Shown: positions 43,013-52,083, counted from the stretch's first letter. The stretch: 64,000 nt of DNA from Nocardia sp. NBC_01503 (GCF_036327755.1 NZ_CP109596.1:4092001-4156000), one strand, 5' to 3'. Notes: generated by a model from the sequence alone, not told the origin. Made by a program: numbers and translations.

Positions 43013-43507
43013 GTGACCGCAGATGGCGACACCGAGGACTCATCTAGCGAAACCGGCGCACTGCGCACCGGTTTCGGTGATGCCGACGAAAGCCCGGGCC
43101 TATTGCTCTGGCAGGTGACCAACCGCTGGCAGGCGGCACAACGCGCCGCCCTCGCGCCCTTCGACCTGACCCATGTGCAGTTCGTCCTGCTGGCCTCACT
43201 CACCTGGCTCACCGGGAAATCCGGTGACGAGCCGGTCATGCAGCGCGATCTGGCCGCGCACGCCGCCACCGACCCGATGATGACCTCCCAGGTGCTGCGC
43301 GCACTGGAGCAGAAGGGTCTGGTCGAACGCCGCGATCACCCGTCCGATCGCCGCGCCAAATCTCTTGTTCCCACGAAAACCGGTGTGGCACTGGTGAACC
43401 GGGCAATAGTCGCGGTCGAATCCTGCGACCGTGAATTCTTCGGCCCGCTCGGCGACCACACCCCGGCGTTCAGTACGGCCCTGCGTCGCCTTCGCGACCG
43501 TGACTGA
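43013..43507 (+). CDS. MarR family transcriptional regulator
   Basis: A 164-aa winged-helix regulator: FDLTHVQFVLLASLTWL (helix 1-2), QRDLAAHAATDPMMTSQVLR (recognition region), EQKGLVERRDHPSDRRAK (wing), then a C-terminal dimer helix. GTG start. It is downstream of the SRPBCC gene and presumably binds the palindrome at 42524, giving autoregulation. The following 245 bp up to uvrD2 contain no supported gene. Confidence 0.9.
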   Translation: MTADGDTEDSSSETGALRTGFGDADESPGLLLWQVTNRWQAAQRAALAPFDLTHVQFVLLASLTWLTGKSGDEPVMQRDLAAHAATDPMMTSQVLRALEQKGLVERRDHPSDRRAKSLVPTKTGVALVNRAIVAVESCDREFFGPLGDHTPAFSTALRRLRDRD

Positions 43508-43752
43508 GCGCCCCACGCCACCTGCCCTCCGCGTGGGGCACCTCATTCACCACGACGGCACGCTAGCCGGCAGGCCGCCGATCACTCGGAGGCCGACGTG
43601 ATCGACGCCGCGATCGCGGGCCACGCGGTCCACGGTTCGCCCCCGGCGAGTCTTGACGGTTTCGCGGTGTGTCGAGAGCGTGGCGCACTTGTCGGCCGCA
43701 TTGATCCGGGCCGGGTGCGTGAGCGGCGGGCGGGTTGTCGGACGGCACTGAC

Positions 43753-45900
43753 ATGATGGTGCGCGTGACTGCCGCCGCGACCCAGAAGCTCCGGCTCGAC
43801 GAACTCGATGCCGAGCAGGCGGCGGCCGTGCGCGCACCGCGCGGGCCGGTCTGTGTACTAGCCGGTGCGGGGACGGGCAAGACCCGGACCATTACCCATC
43901 GGATCGGACATCTGGTGTCGGCAGGGCATGTGCGGGCCGATCAGGTGCTGGCGGTGACCTTCACCGCCCGCGCGGCGGGGGAGCTGCGGAGTCGACTGCG
44001 GGCGCTGGGGCTGGGCGGCGAGGCCGGACAGGTGCAGGCGCGCACCTTCCACGCCGCCGCGCTGCGGCAGCTGAAGTATTTCTGGCCGCAGGTGGTCGGG
44101 GATGTGCCGTGGCAGCTGCTCGATCGGAAGTTCCCCATCGTGGCGCAGGCCGCCGGACGGGCCGGACTGGCCACCGATACCGATACGCTGCGCGATCTGA
44201 CCAGCGAAATCGAATGGGCCAAGAGCTCACTCATCGCGCCGGAGGATTACGCCACCGCCGTCGCACGGCTCCAGCGGGACGCACCGTTCGAGGCGTCGAA
44301 GGTCGCGGCCGTGTACTCCGGATACGAATCGCTCAAGACCACCGCCGACGGGCTGTGGCTGGACTTCGACGATCTACTCCTGCACACCGCCGCCGCGCTC
44401 GAGGACTTCACCTCGGTCGCGGAGGAGTTCCGCGGCCGCTACCGCAGTTTCGTGGTCGACGAGTATCAGGACGTCACCCCGTTGCAACAGCGTGTACTCG
44501 ATGCCTGGCTGGGCGAGCGCGACGATCTCACCGTGGTCGGCGACGCCAACCAGACCATCTACTCCTTCACCGGCGCGAGTCCGGCCTTCCTGCTGGACTT
44601 TTCGCGGCGCTTCCCCGACGCCACGGTGATCCGCCTCGAACGGGACTACCGCTCCACCCCGCAGGTGGTCTCGCTCGCCAATCGGGTGATCGGCGCGGCG
44701 CGCGGCCGGATCGCGGGCACCCGCCTTCAGCTGATCGGTCAGCGCCCGGACGGGCCGGAACCCTCGTTCGCCGAATACGACGATGAGCCCGCCGAGGCCG
44801 CGGCCGTCGCCAATGCCGTCTCGAAATTGCTCGGCAAGGGCGTGCCCGCGGCCGAGATCGCGATCCTGTACCGCATCAACGCCCAGTCCGAGGCGTACGA
44901 GCAGGCGCTCACCGAGGCGGGTATCGCGTATCAGGTGCGCGGCGGCGAAGGTTTCTTCAATCGCACCGATGTGCGCCAGGCCGTACAGGCGCTGCGCCAG
45001 GCCGCCGCCCGCGATGATCTGCCCGATGCGCGCGGCCCGGAACTGGTGAATATGGTGCGCGCCGTCCTGGCCCGCATCGGCCTCACCGTCGAAGAGCCCG
45101 TCGGTGTCCAGGCGCGCGAACGCTGGTCCGCGCTCATGGCCCTGGTCAATCTCACCGAGGAGCTCGGCACCCACGAACCCGAACTCGACTTCGGCGGTCT
45201 GCTGCGCGAGCTCGCCGCCCGCGCCGAGGCCAGGCACCCACCGACCGTGCAGGGCGTCACGCTCGCCTCACTGCACGCCGCCAAGGGGCTGGAATGGGAT
45301 GCGGTATTCCTGGTCGGCCTGGCCGACGGCACCCTGCCCATTCAGCATGTGCTCGGCCACGACGGTGCGGTCAGCGATGAGGCGGCCCTGGAGGAGGAGC
45401 GCCGACTGCTCTATGTCGGCGTGACCCGCGCCCGCGAGCATCTCCAATTGTCCTGGGCGCTGGCACGTTCCGAGGGTGGCCGCAAGGTACGGCGCCGCTC
45501 GCGTTTCCTCATCGGCCTGGTACCGGACGACTCCCCGGCCTCGCGTATCGCGCCGAGTACGACCGATCGGCGCGGTCCCAAGCGCGTGCACCCGACCTGC
45601 CGGGTCTGCGGCCGCCCGCTGCTCAATACCCAGGCGACCATGCTGGGCCGCTGCACCCGCTGTCCCGCGGATGTCGATCCCGGGCTGCTGGCCGCGCTCC
45701 AGGAGTGGCGCAAGGACAAGGCGGAGTCGCTGAAGCTGCCGCACTTCGTGGTGTTCAGCGATACGACGCTGACCGCCATCGCCGAACAGCGCCCCGCCGA
45801 TGACCGCGCGCTCGTGGCTATCCCGGGGATCGGTGCGAAGAAGCTACAGACCTACGGGGCCGATGTGCTGGCCATCGTGCGTTCGCGCCGGAACGACTGA
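43753..45900 (+). CDS. uvrD2: ATP-dependent DNA helicase UvrD2
   Basis: A 715-aa superfamily 1 helicase of the mycobacterial UvrD2 type. Walker A GAGTGKT is at about 39-45, motif II DEYQDVTPLQQ near 236, GDANQTIYSFTGA near 264, and SLHAAKGLEWDAVF near 505. The C-terminal tetracysteine module (CRVCGRP, then CTRC) is near 616-637 and an HRDC domain ends the protein (FSDTTLTAIAEQRP, IPGIGAKKLQTYG). This architecture defines UvrD2, which is essential in mycobacteria. ATG 43753 is chosen; TTG 43735 is possible. Confidence 0.95.
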   Translation: MMVRVTAAATQKLRLDELDAEQAAAVRAPRGPVCVLAGAGTGKTRTITHRIGHLVSAGHVRADQVLAVTFTARAAGELRSRLRALGLGGEAGQVQARTFHAAALRQLKYFWPQVVGDVPWQLLDRKFPIVAQAAGRAGLATDTDTLRDLTSEIEWAKSSLIAPEDYATAVARLQRDAPFEASKVAAVYSGYESLKTTADGLWLDFDDLLLHTAAALEDFTSVAEEFRGRYRSFVVDEYQDVTPLQQRVLDAWLGERDDLTVVGDANQTIYSFTGASPAFLLDFSRRFPDATVIRLERDYRSTPQVVSLANRVIGAARGRIAGTRLQLIGQRPDGPEPSFAEYDDEPAEAAAVANAVSKLLGKGVPAAEIAILYRINAQSEAYEQALTEAGIAYQVRGGEGFFNRTDVRQAVQALRQAAARDDLPDARGPELVNMVRAVLARIGLTVEEPVGVQARERWSALMALVNLTEELGTHEPELDFGGLLRELAARAEARHPPTVQGVTLASLHAAKGLEWDAVFLVGLADGTLPIQHVLGHDGAVSDEAALEEERRLLYVGVTRAREHLQLSWALARSEGGRKVRRRSRFLIGLVPDDSPASRIAPSTTDRRGPKRVHPTCRVCGRPLLNTQATMLGRCTRCPADVDPGLLAALQEWRKDKAESLKLPHFVVFSDTTLTAIAEQRPADDRALVAIPGIGAKKLQTYGADVLAIVRSRRND

Positions 45901-45985
45901 TTCGCAGGGGAATGCCGGATTCGCCCGGAACGGGTTGTCACGCTGCCCTTCTCGATGATCATCCGCAAGACCACAAAACTGCTGG

Positions 45986-46025
45986 TCAAAAATAGGTTGT
46001 GCGCATCGGTATATCTACTTAGGGT
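45986..46025 (+). promoter_or_regulatory. Probable whiB7 promoter with WhiB7-type AT-rich box
   Basis: A TCAAAAATA tract sits directly upstream of a -35-like TTGTGC (45997-46002), followed after 17 bp by TAGGGT (46020-46025). WhiB7-activated promoters are known to carry an AT-rich block right beside the -35. This fits autoactivation of whiB7 from a promoter about 575 bp before its start codon, leaving a long leader. Confidence 0.6.
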
Positions 46026-46100
46026 GGTTTCATGCACACGGGAGGAATCCCGGCGCGCATGGGTACTTATCGGCTACGAGAGCAGGAGGGAGGCAGACCA

Positions 46101-46469
46101 GTGAACGACTTCATGAACACCAATTCATCTGTCCGGACGATGTCCGGTGATTTGGCGACCGTTGCGGGCGGCGCTGCCATGTCCGTCTCCCGGGGGATCC
46201 TCGCTACGCAGGGGATTCGTCTGTCCAGCATTGTCGGCGATCTTGGTCTTCAGGGTTTTGCAACCAAAACCCAAGCGGCAGAGCAGATCGTCATGAAGCA
46301 GGACAAGCCCGAGGGCAGCTGGCACCCGGCAGTCACATATGTGGCTACCGACGCCTTCGCAGCGGAAGCCGGAGTCAATCCGGTGCATCTGCTGCCGGCA
46401 GCCCGCCGCCCCCGCAACATCCACCTCGCGACCGTGATCATGAGCCGACATAGGAGTCGACTCAGGTAA
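46101..46469 (+). CDS. Upstream ORF in the whiB7 leader
   Basis: 122 codons from GTG 46101, which follows a strong AGGAGGGAGG site. It resembles no known family. The ORF stops 20 bp before the attenuator hairpin, and its last nine residues (MSRHRSRLR, with an internal ATG at 46440) are Arg-rich and contain RHR, RSR and RLR. A leader ORF followed by a terminator is an established feature of whiB7 regulation, where slowed translation permits readthrough. It could instead be a normal small protein gene. Translation is not proven. Confidence 0.55.
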   Translation: MNDFMNTNSSVRTMSGDLATVAGGAAMSVSRGILATQGIRLSSIVGDLGLQGFATKTQAAEQIVMKQDKPEGSWHPAVTYVATDAFAAEAGVNPVHLLPAARRPRNIHLATVIMSRHRSRLR

Positions 46470-46489
46470 GGGATTACTCCCAGACCAAC

Positions 46490-46533
46490 TGGCCACGGAT
46501 CGCCTCGAAGCGAAACCGTGGCCATAGTTTTAT
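46490..46533 (+). terminator. Attenuator hairpin in the whiB7 leader
   Basis: TGGCCACGG (46490-46498) pairs with CCGTGGCCA (46516-46524) around a 17-nt loop that contains a smaller CGC/GCG pairing, followed by TAGTTTTAT. The position between the upstream ORF and whiB7 marks it as a conditional terminator rather than the end of a gene. Confidence 0.75.
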
Positions 46534-46603
46534 CGGCCTCCGCCTTCCGGCACCGGTTTCGCTTCACACACCGAAACGACCGCTGCACGAGAAGGAGAAC
46601 GAC

Positions 46604-46918
46604 GTGTCCACCACGGTTACCCGTGACCGCGTGACATGCCGCAACACAGTGGCCTCGACTCCCCGCATCCGCCGGGGCGCCACTATGTCCGTACCTTGCC
46701 GAGACGGCAACCCCGATCTCTGGTTCGCCGAGAGCCCCGCTCAGTTGGAAGAGGCCAAGACGCTCTGCGCCGCGTGCCCGATCCGGCAGGGCTGCCTGTC
46801 CGCCGCCATCGATCGCGCCGAGCCCTGGGGCGTCTGGGGCGGCGAGATCTTCGATCAGGGTGTTGTCATTGCCCGTAAGCGCCCGCGTGGGCGTCCGCGC
46901 AAGGTCGCGGTGGCATGA
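46604..46918 (+). CDS. whiB7: WhiB7, redox-sensitive activator of intrinsic antibiotic resistance
   Basis: WhiB7 is a [4Fe-4S] protein that binds SigA and switches on resistance genes after ribosome-targeting drugs. The 104-aa product has Cys32, Cys55, Cys58 and Cys64 (LCAACPIRQGCLSAAI), the turn EPWGVWGGEIF near 72-82, and the AT-hook RGRPRK at the C-terminus that is unique to WhiB7. GTG start after AAGGAGAA. Its place between uvrD2 and the ABC1 kinase gene matches Rv3197A. Regulation is by the leader described above. Confidence 0.96.
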   Translation: MSTTVTRDRVTCRNTVASTPRIRRGATMSVPCRDGNPDLWFAESPAQLEEAKTLCAACPIRQGCLSAAIDRAEPWGVWGGEIFDQGVVIARKRPRGRPRKVAVA

Positions 46919-46953
46919 TCGGCCTGAGCGCCGGGGGTGAAAAAGAACGCATA

Positions 46954-46983
46954 CGACCCGCTTACTTCTCGGTAAGCGGGTCG
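46954..46983. terminator. Bidirectional terminator after whiB7
   Basis: CGACCCGCTTAC and GTAAGCGGGTCG form a perfect 12-bp stem with a 6-nt loop (TTCTCG). GAAAAAGAA precedes and CTTTGCGTTT follows, so it can act on both strands. It lies between the convergent whiB7 and ABC1 kinase genes. Confidence 0.88.
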
Positions 46984-47024
46984 CTTTGCGTTTGGGATAC
47001 GGTGCGTCAGAAGGGTTTTCGGGC

Positions 47025-48374
47025 TCAGCTGGCGGTGCGGTACTCCTTGTAGCCCGGCACCCAATCCTGCATGAGCTTCATGAACGGCAGTTCGGCATCG
47101 AGCTGGGCGCAGATGCCGATGGAGCCGCCCAGCACGCGGAAGATCATGACGTGCTCGGCCGGGAGTTGCAGGGCGCGAGCGGTTTTCAACATCTCCTGAT
47201 TGGAGATATCGGTGGCCTTACCGGCCACGCGCTGCATCCACTTACGGGTGAAGTGGAAGGTCTCGGTCTTGATGGGATCGGTGAACGGGCGCAGGTAGTC
47301 CTGAATCTCCTGATGCGTCACCGTCTTTCCGGGAATCACCCAGCCATTGGTGTTCATCAGCTCGGTGAGTTCGTCGAAGCGCTCCTCGACCGCGAGCGCC
47401 ACCATCTGACCCAGCACCGGCGGGAAACCATTGGGCAGCGGTGCGCAGGCGCCGTAGTCGATGACAGCGAGTCGACCGTCCGGCATGACCATGAAATTGC
47501 CCGGATGCGGATCGGCGTGCAGCAGGCCGGCGATAGCCGGTGCGGAGAAATGGAATTCGCCCATCATGGCGGCGACCCGATTGCGCAGCTCCACCGTGCC
47601 CGCCGGATCCTCCATACCCTGGCTGATCACCTTGGAGACCGGGGTGGCATTGTCCAGCCATTCGGTGACGATCACCTTGGGCGCGCTGGCGACGACCTTC
47701 GGCACCAGGAAACGGGCGTGACCGTCGAAAGCCTTGGCGAATTGGCGCTGATGCCCGCCCTCGATGCGGTAGTCCAACTCCTCCTCGGTGCGCTCGCTGA
47801 TCTCGGCGAGAATCGGCTTCACATCCGCGCCCGGAATGAGCGCGCCCATCATGCCCGCCATGCGATTGAGGGTTTTGAGATCGGCGCGCAGCGCCTCGTC
47901 CGCCCCCGGGTACTGCACCTTCACCGCGACGGTGCGACCGTCCGACCATACGGCCTTGTGCACCTGGCCGATACTCGCGGAGGCGGTGGGCTCATCGTCG
48001 AACTCGCGGAAGCGTTGCCGCCAACCGGTCCCCAACTGCTGATCCAGTTGGCGGTGCACCGCGGCGGTCGGCATGGGCGGGGCCGCGGCCTGCAATTTGG
48101 TGAGCGCTTCGCGGTAGTGCTCGCCGAACTCCTCGGGCACGGCCGCCTCGAAGACGGACAGCGCCTGCCCGAATTTCATGGCTCCACCCTTGAGCTCGCC
48201 CAGGACCGCGAACAATTGCTCGGCGGCCTTCTGGTTGAGTTCCGCGTTGATCTCGGTCTTATCGCCCCCGGCCAGTTTGCGGCCGAAACCCACGGCCGCC
48301 CGCCCCGCGATACCGAGTGGAATCTTGGCCAACTTGGCATTGCGGGAAGAGCGCTTGCTCACAATCTCTGACAC
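47025..48374 (-). CDS. ABC1/UbiB-family atypical kinase-like protein
   Basis: A 449-aa ADCK/UbiB-type protein. Its N-terminal KxGQ motif is in GGAMKFGQALSVFEAA near residue 63; the Ala-rich nucleotide loop is ASASIGQVHKA near 130; the VAIK-type Lys is in VAVKVQYPGADEAL; and catalytic residues are in HADPHPGNFMVMPDG and AVIDYGA near 300. The substrate is unknown; relatives act in isoprenoid lipid biology. GTG 48374 agrees with the start of mycobacterial Rv3197; GTG 48362 is an alternative. Confidence 0.9.
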   Translation of the reverse strand: MSEIVSKRSSRNAKLAKIPLGIAGRAAVGFGRKLAGGDKTEINAELNQKAAEQLFAVLGELKGGAMKFGQALSVFEAAVPEEFGEHYREALTKLQAAAPPMPTAAVHRQLDQQLGTGWRQRFREFDDEPTASASIGQVHKAVWSDGRTVAVKVQYPGADEALRADLKTLNRMAGMMGALIPGADVKPILAEISERTEEELDYRIEGGHQRQFAKAFDGHARFLVPKVVASAPKVIVTEWLDNATPVSKVISQGMEDPAGTVELRNRVAAMMGEFHFSAPAIAGLLHADPHPGNFMVMPDGRLAVIDYGACAPLPNGFPPVLGQMVALAVEERFDELTELMNTNGWVIPGKTVTHQEIQDYLRPFTDPIKTETFHFTRKWMQRVAGKATDISNQEMLKTARALQLPAEHVMIFRVLGGSIGICAQLDAELPFMKLMQDWVPGYKEYRTAS

Positions 48375-48441
48375 GCTCCCATCATGCCGATGTCCCAGAC
48401 GGTTCGCCATGGGAATCGGATGTAATCGCGGGTCCGAGCGT

Positions 48442-49395
48442 TTAGTGGGATCCGTCACAGCAACTCCGATTCGCGATTGCCGGTGCGGCGGGATCGATGT
48501 TCTCCGAGCGGATTTCGCTCGCGGTGGGCGCCGCGGGGTCCGCCCCGGCGGCTGCGGTGGAGTCGAGGCAACCGCAGAGCGGATGCACCGGCCAGGGGCG
48601 CACATCCAGATGCGGTAGGTCGAGATTCAACTCCAGGGTGGCGCTCAAGGATGCCGGTGCGTACTCGGCCTCGCCGTGCGCGATGGTGTCGATCTCGTGC
48701 AGTGCGAGTGCGGCCGCGGCGGCGATACCGGCCGGGGTGGCGTGCCCGACCCGCCCCAGTAGTTGGGCGCTCAACTGCGGCCATTCGGGTTCCAGATCGC
48801 AGCGCAGTAGATCGGCGCAGCGCAGACAGCTGGACTCACCCGGCAGGACCAGCGGGCCGACCACCCCGCGCCCGTCCCTGATCCGCACCTGCAGATGCGG
48901 AATTCGGCGTCGCATGAGCTCGGCCACCAGCGCCGGATCCGGAACCAGGGCATCGGTCAGCACCACCAGATCCGGTCGCTCCGGTCGTGTGCCCGGTGCA
49001 TGCCTCGGATAGGAGTGGCTGCCCCGCAACCCGATTCGTCGCAAACCCTCGAGCAGGGCATCCGACAGCGGCCCCCGCCCATGTATCCGAACGTGCCGTA
49101 GCCGCGAGGGCGTCTCCGCGTCGATCAATAACCCCGCATCATCGAGAACCTCGAGTACACCGCGAATGGTCTCGGTACTGAACCCCAATTCCCGCGCCGC
49201 ACAGAGAATCTCGCCCTCGGGCCGACCCCCGTCCAGCAGCCGCAACAGCGCGGGCACCGCCTCGACCGGTCCGGGCGGCCGCAGCACGATCGCCTCCCCG
49301 GGTGCCCAACCCAATTGCACCGCCCCATTCCGGCGCACCAGCACCGTGATCCGCGGATGCAGCATCGGTCCGTAAGTACGAGCGAGCGTCGTCAT
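48442..49395 (-). CDS. ThiF/TOMM cyclodehydratase-like protein (Rv3196 family)
   Basis: A 317-aa protein resembling the leader-binding/ThiF-like half of azole-peptide cyclodehydratases: N-terminal winged-helix-like region (PAVPALLRLLDGG type segment near 50), then VRIRDGRGVVGPLVLPGESS and CLRCADLLRCDLEP near 190-205 with paired Cys. It has a Cys-rich tail (NRSCCDGSH). No precursor peptide or YcaO gene is nearby, so a TOMM pathway is not supported. The mycobacterial orthologue by position is Rv3196, of unknown role. The start could be internal (MLHPRITVLV). Confidence 0.75.
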   Translation of the reverse strand: MTTLARTYGPMLHPRITVLVRRNGAVQLGWAPGEAIVLRPPGPVEAVPALLRLLDGGRPEGEILCAARELGFSTETIRGVLEVLDDAGLLIDAETPSRLRHVRIHGRGPLSDALLEGLRRIGLRGSHSYPRHAPGTRPERPDLVVLTDALVPDPALVAELMRRRIPHLQVRIRDGRGVVGPLVLPGESSCLRCADLLRCDLEPEWPQLSAQLLGRVGHATPAGIAAAAALALHEIDTIAHGEAEYAPASLSATLELNLDLPHLDVRPWPVHPLCGCLDSTAAAGADPAAPTASEIRSENIDPAAPAIANRSCCDGSH

Positions 49396-49499
49396 GGGGA
49401 GATTCTGCGCCGACCGGAAAATGTGAAAACCCTCGGAAACGCCTGACTACCAGCGCTTTCGAGGGTTATCCACAAGTCGTGAAATAGGGGTTGTGGAAA

Positions 49500-50930
49500 T
49501 CAGGCGGGGGTGTCGCCTTCGCCGTCGCCGGGCTTGTCCTTCTTCTCGGTGTCCACCGGCTTGTCCCCGGCGGCCTTGTCCTTCTCGGCCTGTTCCCGCT
49601 TCTCGACCTCGGCGAGCTGGGCCAGTGGATCGTCGAAAGCGGTTGTGCCGCCGCCGAGTACCGAATCGATGAAACCGGCCGGTGTGTCCAGATCCGAGGA
49701 GTCCGGGAGCAGGTCCGGATGCGCCCAGACGCCGTCCCGCTGCTCGATGCCCGCATCGGTGGTGAGCCGACGCCACAGGGTGGCCGCCTCACGCACCTTG
49801 CGCGGGCGCAGCTCCAGGCCGACCAGGGTGGCGAAGGTCTGCTCCGCCGGTCCACCGGTGGCGCGGCGGCGACGCAGGGTCTCGGCGAGCGCGCCCGCAC
49901 CGGGCAGCCGATCACCGACCGCATCGGACACCACGGTCTCCACCCAGCCCTCGATGAGCGCCAGCAGGGTCTCCAGGCGATCCAGCGCGGCCTGCTGCTC
50001 CGGCGTGGTCTGCGGTTCGAAGGTGCCCTGCGAGAGCAGCTCCTCCAACTTGGACGGATCCGAGGCCAGGGTCATCGGATCGAGTCCGGCCGCGGCCTGT
50101 TCGATGGCGGAGAAGTCCATCTTGATCCCGCGCGCGTAATCCTCGACCGCGCCCAGCACCTGCTGGCGCAGCCACGGCACATGTCCGAACAACCGCTGAT
50201 GCGCGGCCTCGCGCGCGGCCAGATAGACCAGGATCTCGCTCTCGGGCTGCTCCAGTCCGGCACTGAATTCGGAGATGGCCGCCGGCATGAGCGCGCCGGT
50301 ACCGGCCGGGCCGAGCGGCAGGCCGATATCGGTGGAGGTCAGCACCTCCTTGGCGAGCTGGCCGAGCGCCGAGCCGAGCTGCGAACCGAAGGCGAGTCCG
50401 CCCATCTGCCCGAGCATGCCCATCATGGGCGCGGCGAACTCCTTGGCCTCGGCGGGCAGGGTCGCGGTCCACATGCCCGAAACCTGCTGCGCCACCGGAT
50501 CACACAGGCGCTTCCAGGTCGGCAGCGTCTCCTCGATCCAGTCGTTGGCGGTCCAGGCCACGGTCTTGGTCGCGCCCGCGGGCAGCGTGGTGACCGGATC
50601 CAGCCAGAGTTCGGCCAGATGCGAGGCATCGGCCACCGCGCGCTGGGCGCCCTCGGTGACCGGGGTGACGCTGGCGCCGAGCTGCTGGCGGGCCAGTCGC
50701 TTGGCGAGGTCGTAATTGACCGGACCGGAATCCCCGCCGGGCTGGCTCATGCTGGTGAACATCTGCCCCAGCTGACTGAGCATCTGACCGAGTTGCGAGG
50801 GATCGAATCCGCCGCCGCCCGGACCACCGAGTCCGAACGGGTTGTTCGCACCGGAACCGCTGGACTCGTCGCCGGGCTTGCGCTCCGGGTCGTCGTCGCG
50901 ATTCGAGAATCCGAACGGGAAATCACTCAT
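49500..50930 (-). CDS. Zinc-dependent metalloprotease-like protein (DUF2342/TIGR03624)
   Basis: A 476-aa actinobacterial protein of the 'putative hydrolase' family. The N-terminus is Gly-rich and disordered (FGLGGPGGGGFDPSQLGQML). The core contains a zincin-like helix with xExxH in place of HExxH (YLAAREAAHQRLFGHVPWLR near 235-254) and a following helix GAVEDYARGIKMD. The C-terminus is a Lys/Glu/Asp-rich tail. ATG 50930 is the natural start (SDFPFGFSNRDDD). Protease activity is not demonstrated by sequence. It matches Rv3195. Confidence 0.83.
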   Translation of the reverse strand: MSDFPFGFSNRDDDPERKPGDESSGSGANNPFGLGGPGGGGFDPSQLGQMLSQLGQMFTSMSQPGGDSGPVNYDLAKRLARQQLGASVTPVTEGAQRAVADASHLAELWLDPVTTLPAGATKTVAWTANDWIEETLPTWKRLCDPVAQQVSGMWTATLPAEAKEFAAPMMGMLGQMGGLAFGSQLGSALGQLAKEVLTSTDIGLPLGPAGTGALMPAAISEFSAGLEQPESEILVYLAAREAAHQRLFGHVPWLRQQVLGAVEDYARGIKMDFSAIEQAAAGLDPMTLASDPSKLEELLSQGTFEPQTTPEQQAALDRLETLLALIEGWVETVVSDAVGDRLPGAGALAETLRRRRATGGPAEQTFATLVGLELRPRKVREAATLWRRLTTDAGIEQRDGVWAHPDLLPDSSDLDTPAGFIDSVLGGGTTAFDDPLAQLAEVEKREQAEKDKAAGDKPVDTEKKDKPGDGEGDTPA

Positions 50931-51015
50931 GACATCTACGGTACTGGAGCCTTCCAAGCGGCGAACCGCCGAGCGGAACGCGGCAATCGGAGGCATCACC
51001 AGTACCCTTGGCCGC

Positions 51016-52041
51016 GTGAACCGTCGGATATTCACCCTGCTCGCCGCCCTGATCCCCATTCTGGTGCTGGGAATCATCGGCAGTGTCGTCACCGTCCCGT
51101 TCGTGGCGCTCGGACCTGGGCCGACATTCAATACGCTGGGGGAAGTGAATGGAAAAGAGGTCGTCGAGGTGCGCGGAGCACCCGTCGATCCGACCGCCGG
51201 CAATCTGAATATGACCACGGTCTCCGTTCGCGATCAGCTGAATATCTTCGAGGCATTCGGCCTCTGGGCGGATGGTCAGCACGGTCTTGTTCCGCGTGCC
51301 GAGGTGTATCCGCCCGGAGTGTCGCGTGACGAGATAGACAAATCCAATCAACAGGACTTCAAGGATTCCGAAGACAATGCGGAATTGGCGGCCCTGCATT
51401 ATCTGAAGATGCCGACCGTGGTGCGGTTGCGCGCGGTCACCGAGGACGGCCCCGCCAAGGATGTACTGCGCAAGGGCGATGAATTGGTGAGCGTCGACGG
51501 TAAGCCGATCGCCACCTCCAAGGATGTGGTGGCGGCGGTATCGGCCGCCAAGCCCGGCAGTGCGATTCCGGTGGTGTTCCGCCGCGACGGGCAGGAGCAG
51601 ACCGCCGAGATCACCCTGGGCGCGCGGCCGGACGACTCCAACAAGGGCTACCTCGGCATCACGCCCGGTGAATTCGCCAGCGGCCCACTCCAGGTCGACT
51701 TCAACCTGGCCGAGATCGGCGGACCCTCGGCCGGTCTCATGTTCACCCTGGCATTGATCGACAAGCTCACCCCGGGTGAGCTCAGCGGCAACAAGTTCAT
51801 CGCGGGCACCGGAACCATCGACCCGGACGGCAAGGTCGGCCCGATCGGCGGCATTCAGTACAAGATGATCGCCGCGCACGAGGCGGGTGCGAAGACCTTC
51901 CTGGTCCCCGCCGCCAACTGCGGTGAGGCCGCCCAGCGCACGCCCGACGGCCTGAAACTGGTCAAGGTCGAGAACCTCGCGGGGGCAGTGCAATCCCTCG
52001 ATGATCTCAACGCGGGTAAGGAAACCCCCAGCTGTAGCTGA
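51016..52041 (+). CDS. Membrane-anchored PDZ-domain, Lon-like serine protease (YlbL type)
   Basis: A 341-aa protein with one N-terminal membrane span (FTLLAALIPILVLGIIGSVV), a PDZ domain near 130-215 (VTEDGPAKDVLRKGDELVSV) and a C-terminal Lon-type proteolytic domain with the catalytic Ser in IGGPSAGLMFTLA and Lys in GGIQYKMIAAHEAGA. GTG 51016 is chosen because mycobacterial Rv3194c begins at the equivalent NRRI residues; longer in-frame starts overlap the divergent gene. It is probably involved in envelope protein quality control. Confidence 0.92.
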   Translation: MNRRIFTLLAALIPILVLGIIGSVVTVPFVALGPGPTFNTLGEVNGKEVVEVRGAPVDPTAGNLNMTTVSVRDQLNIFEAFGLWADGQHGLVPRAEVYPPGVSRDEIDKSNQQDFKDSEDNAELAALHYLKMPTVVRLRAVTEDGPAKDVLRKGDELVSVDGKPIATSKDVVAAVSAAKPGSAIPVVFRRDGQEQTAEITLGARPDDSNKGYLGITPGEFASGPLQVDFNLAEIGGPSAGLMFTLALIDKLTPGELSGNKFIAGTGTIDPDGKVGPIGGIQYKMIAAHEAGAKTFLVPAANCGEAAQRTPDGLKLVKVENLAGAVQSLDDLNAGKETPSCS

Positions 52042-52050
52042 CCCGACAAG

Positions 52051-52083
52051 GTGGATCCCGGCCGAACGCATTCCGGGATGACG
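52051..52083. repeat. Half copy of the 75-bp hairpin element, copy C
   Basis: GTGGATCCCGGCC, then GAACGCATTC, then CGGGATGACG reproduces the right half of the element at 25334-25366 with a few changes. The left arm is missing, so it cannot form the hairpin alone. It starts 10 bp after the stop of the PDZ protease gene. Confidence 0.75.

Noticed and set aside
43547..43837. Minus-strand frame of 96 codons between marR and uvrD2
   Set aside because: Arg/Pro-rich, overlaps the uvrD2 start, no ribosome site or domain.
48442..49395. Possible azole-peptide (TOMM) biosynthetic locus
   Set aside because: Only one cyclodehydratase-like protein is present; no YcaO, dehydrogenase or precursor peptide gene lies nearby, and the gene sits in a conserved housekeeping block.
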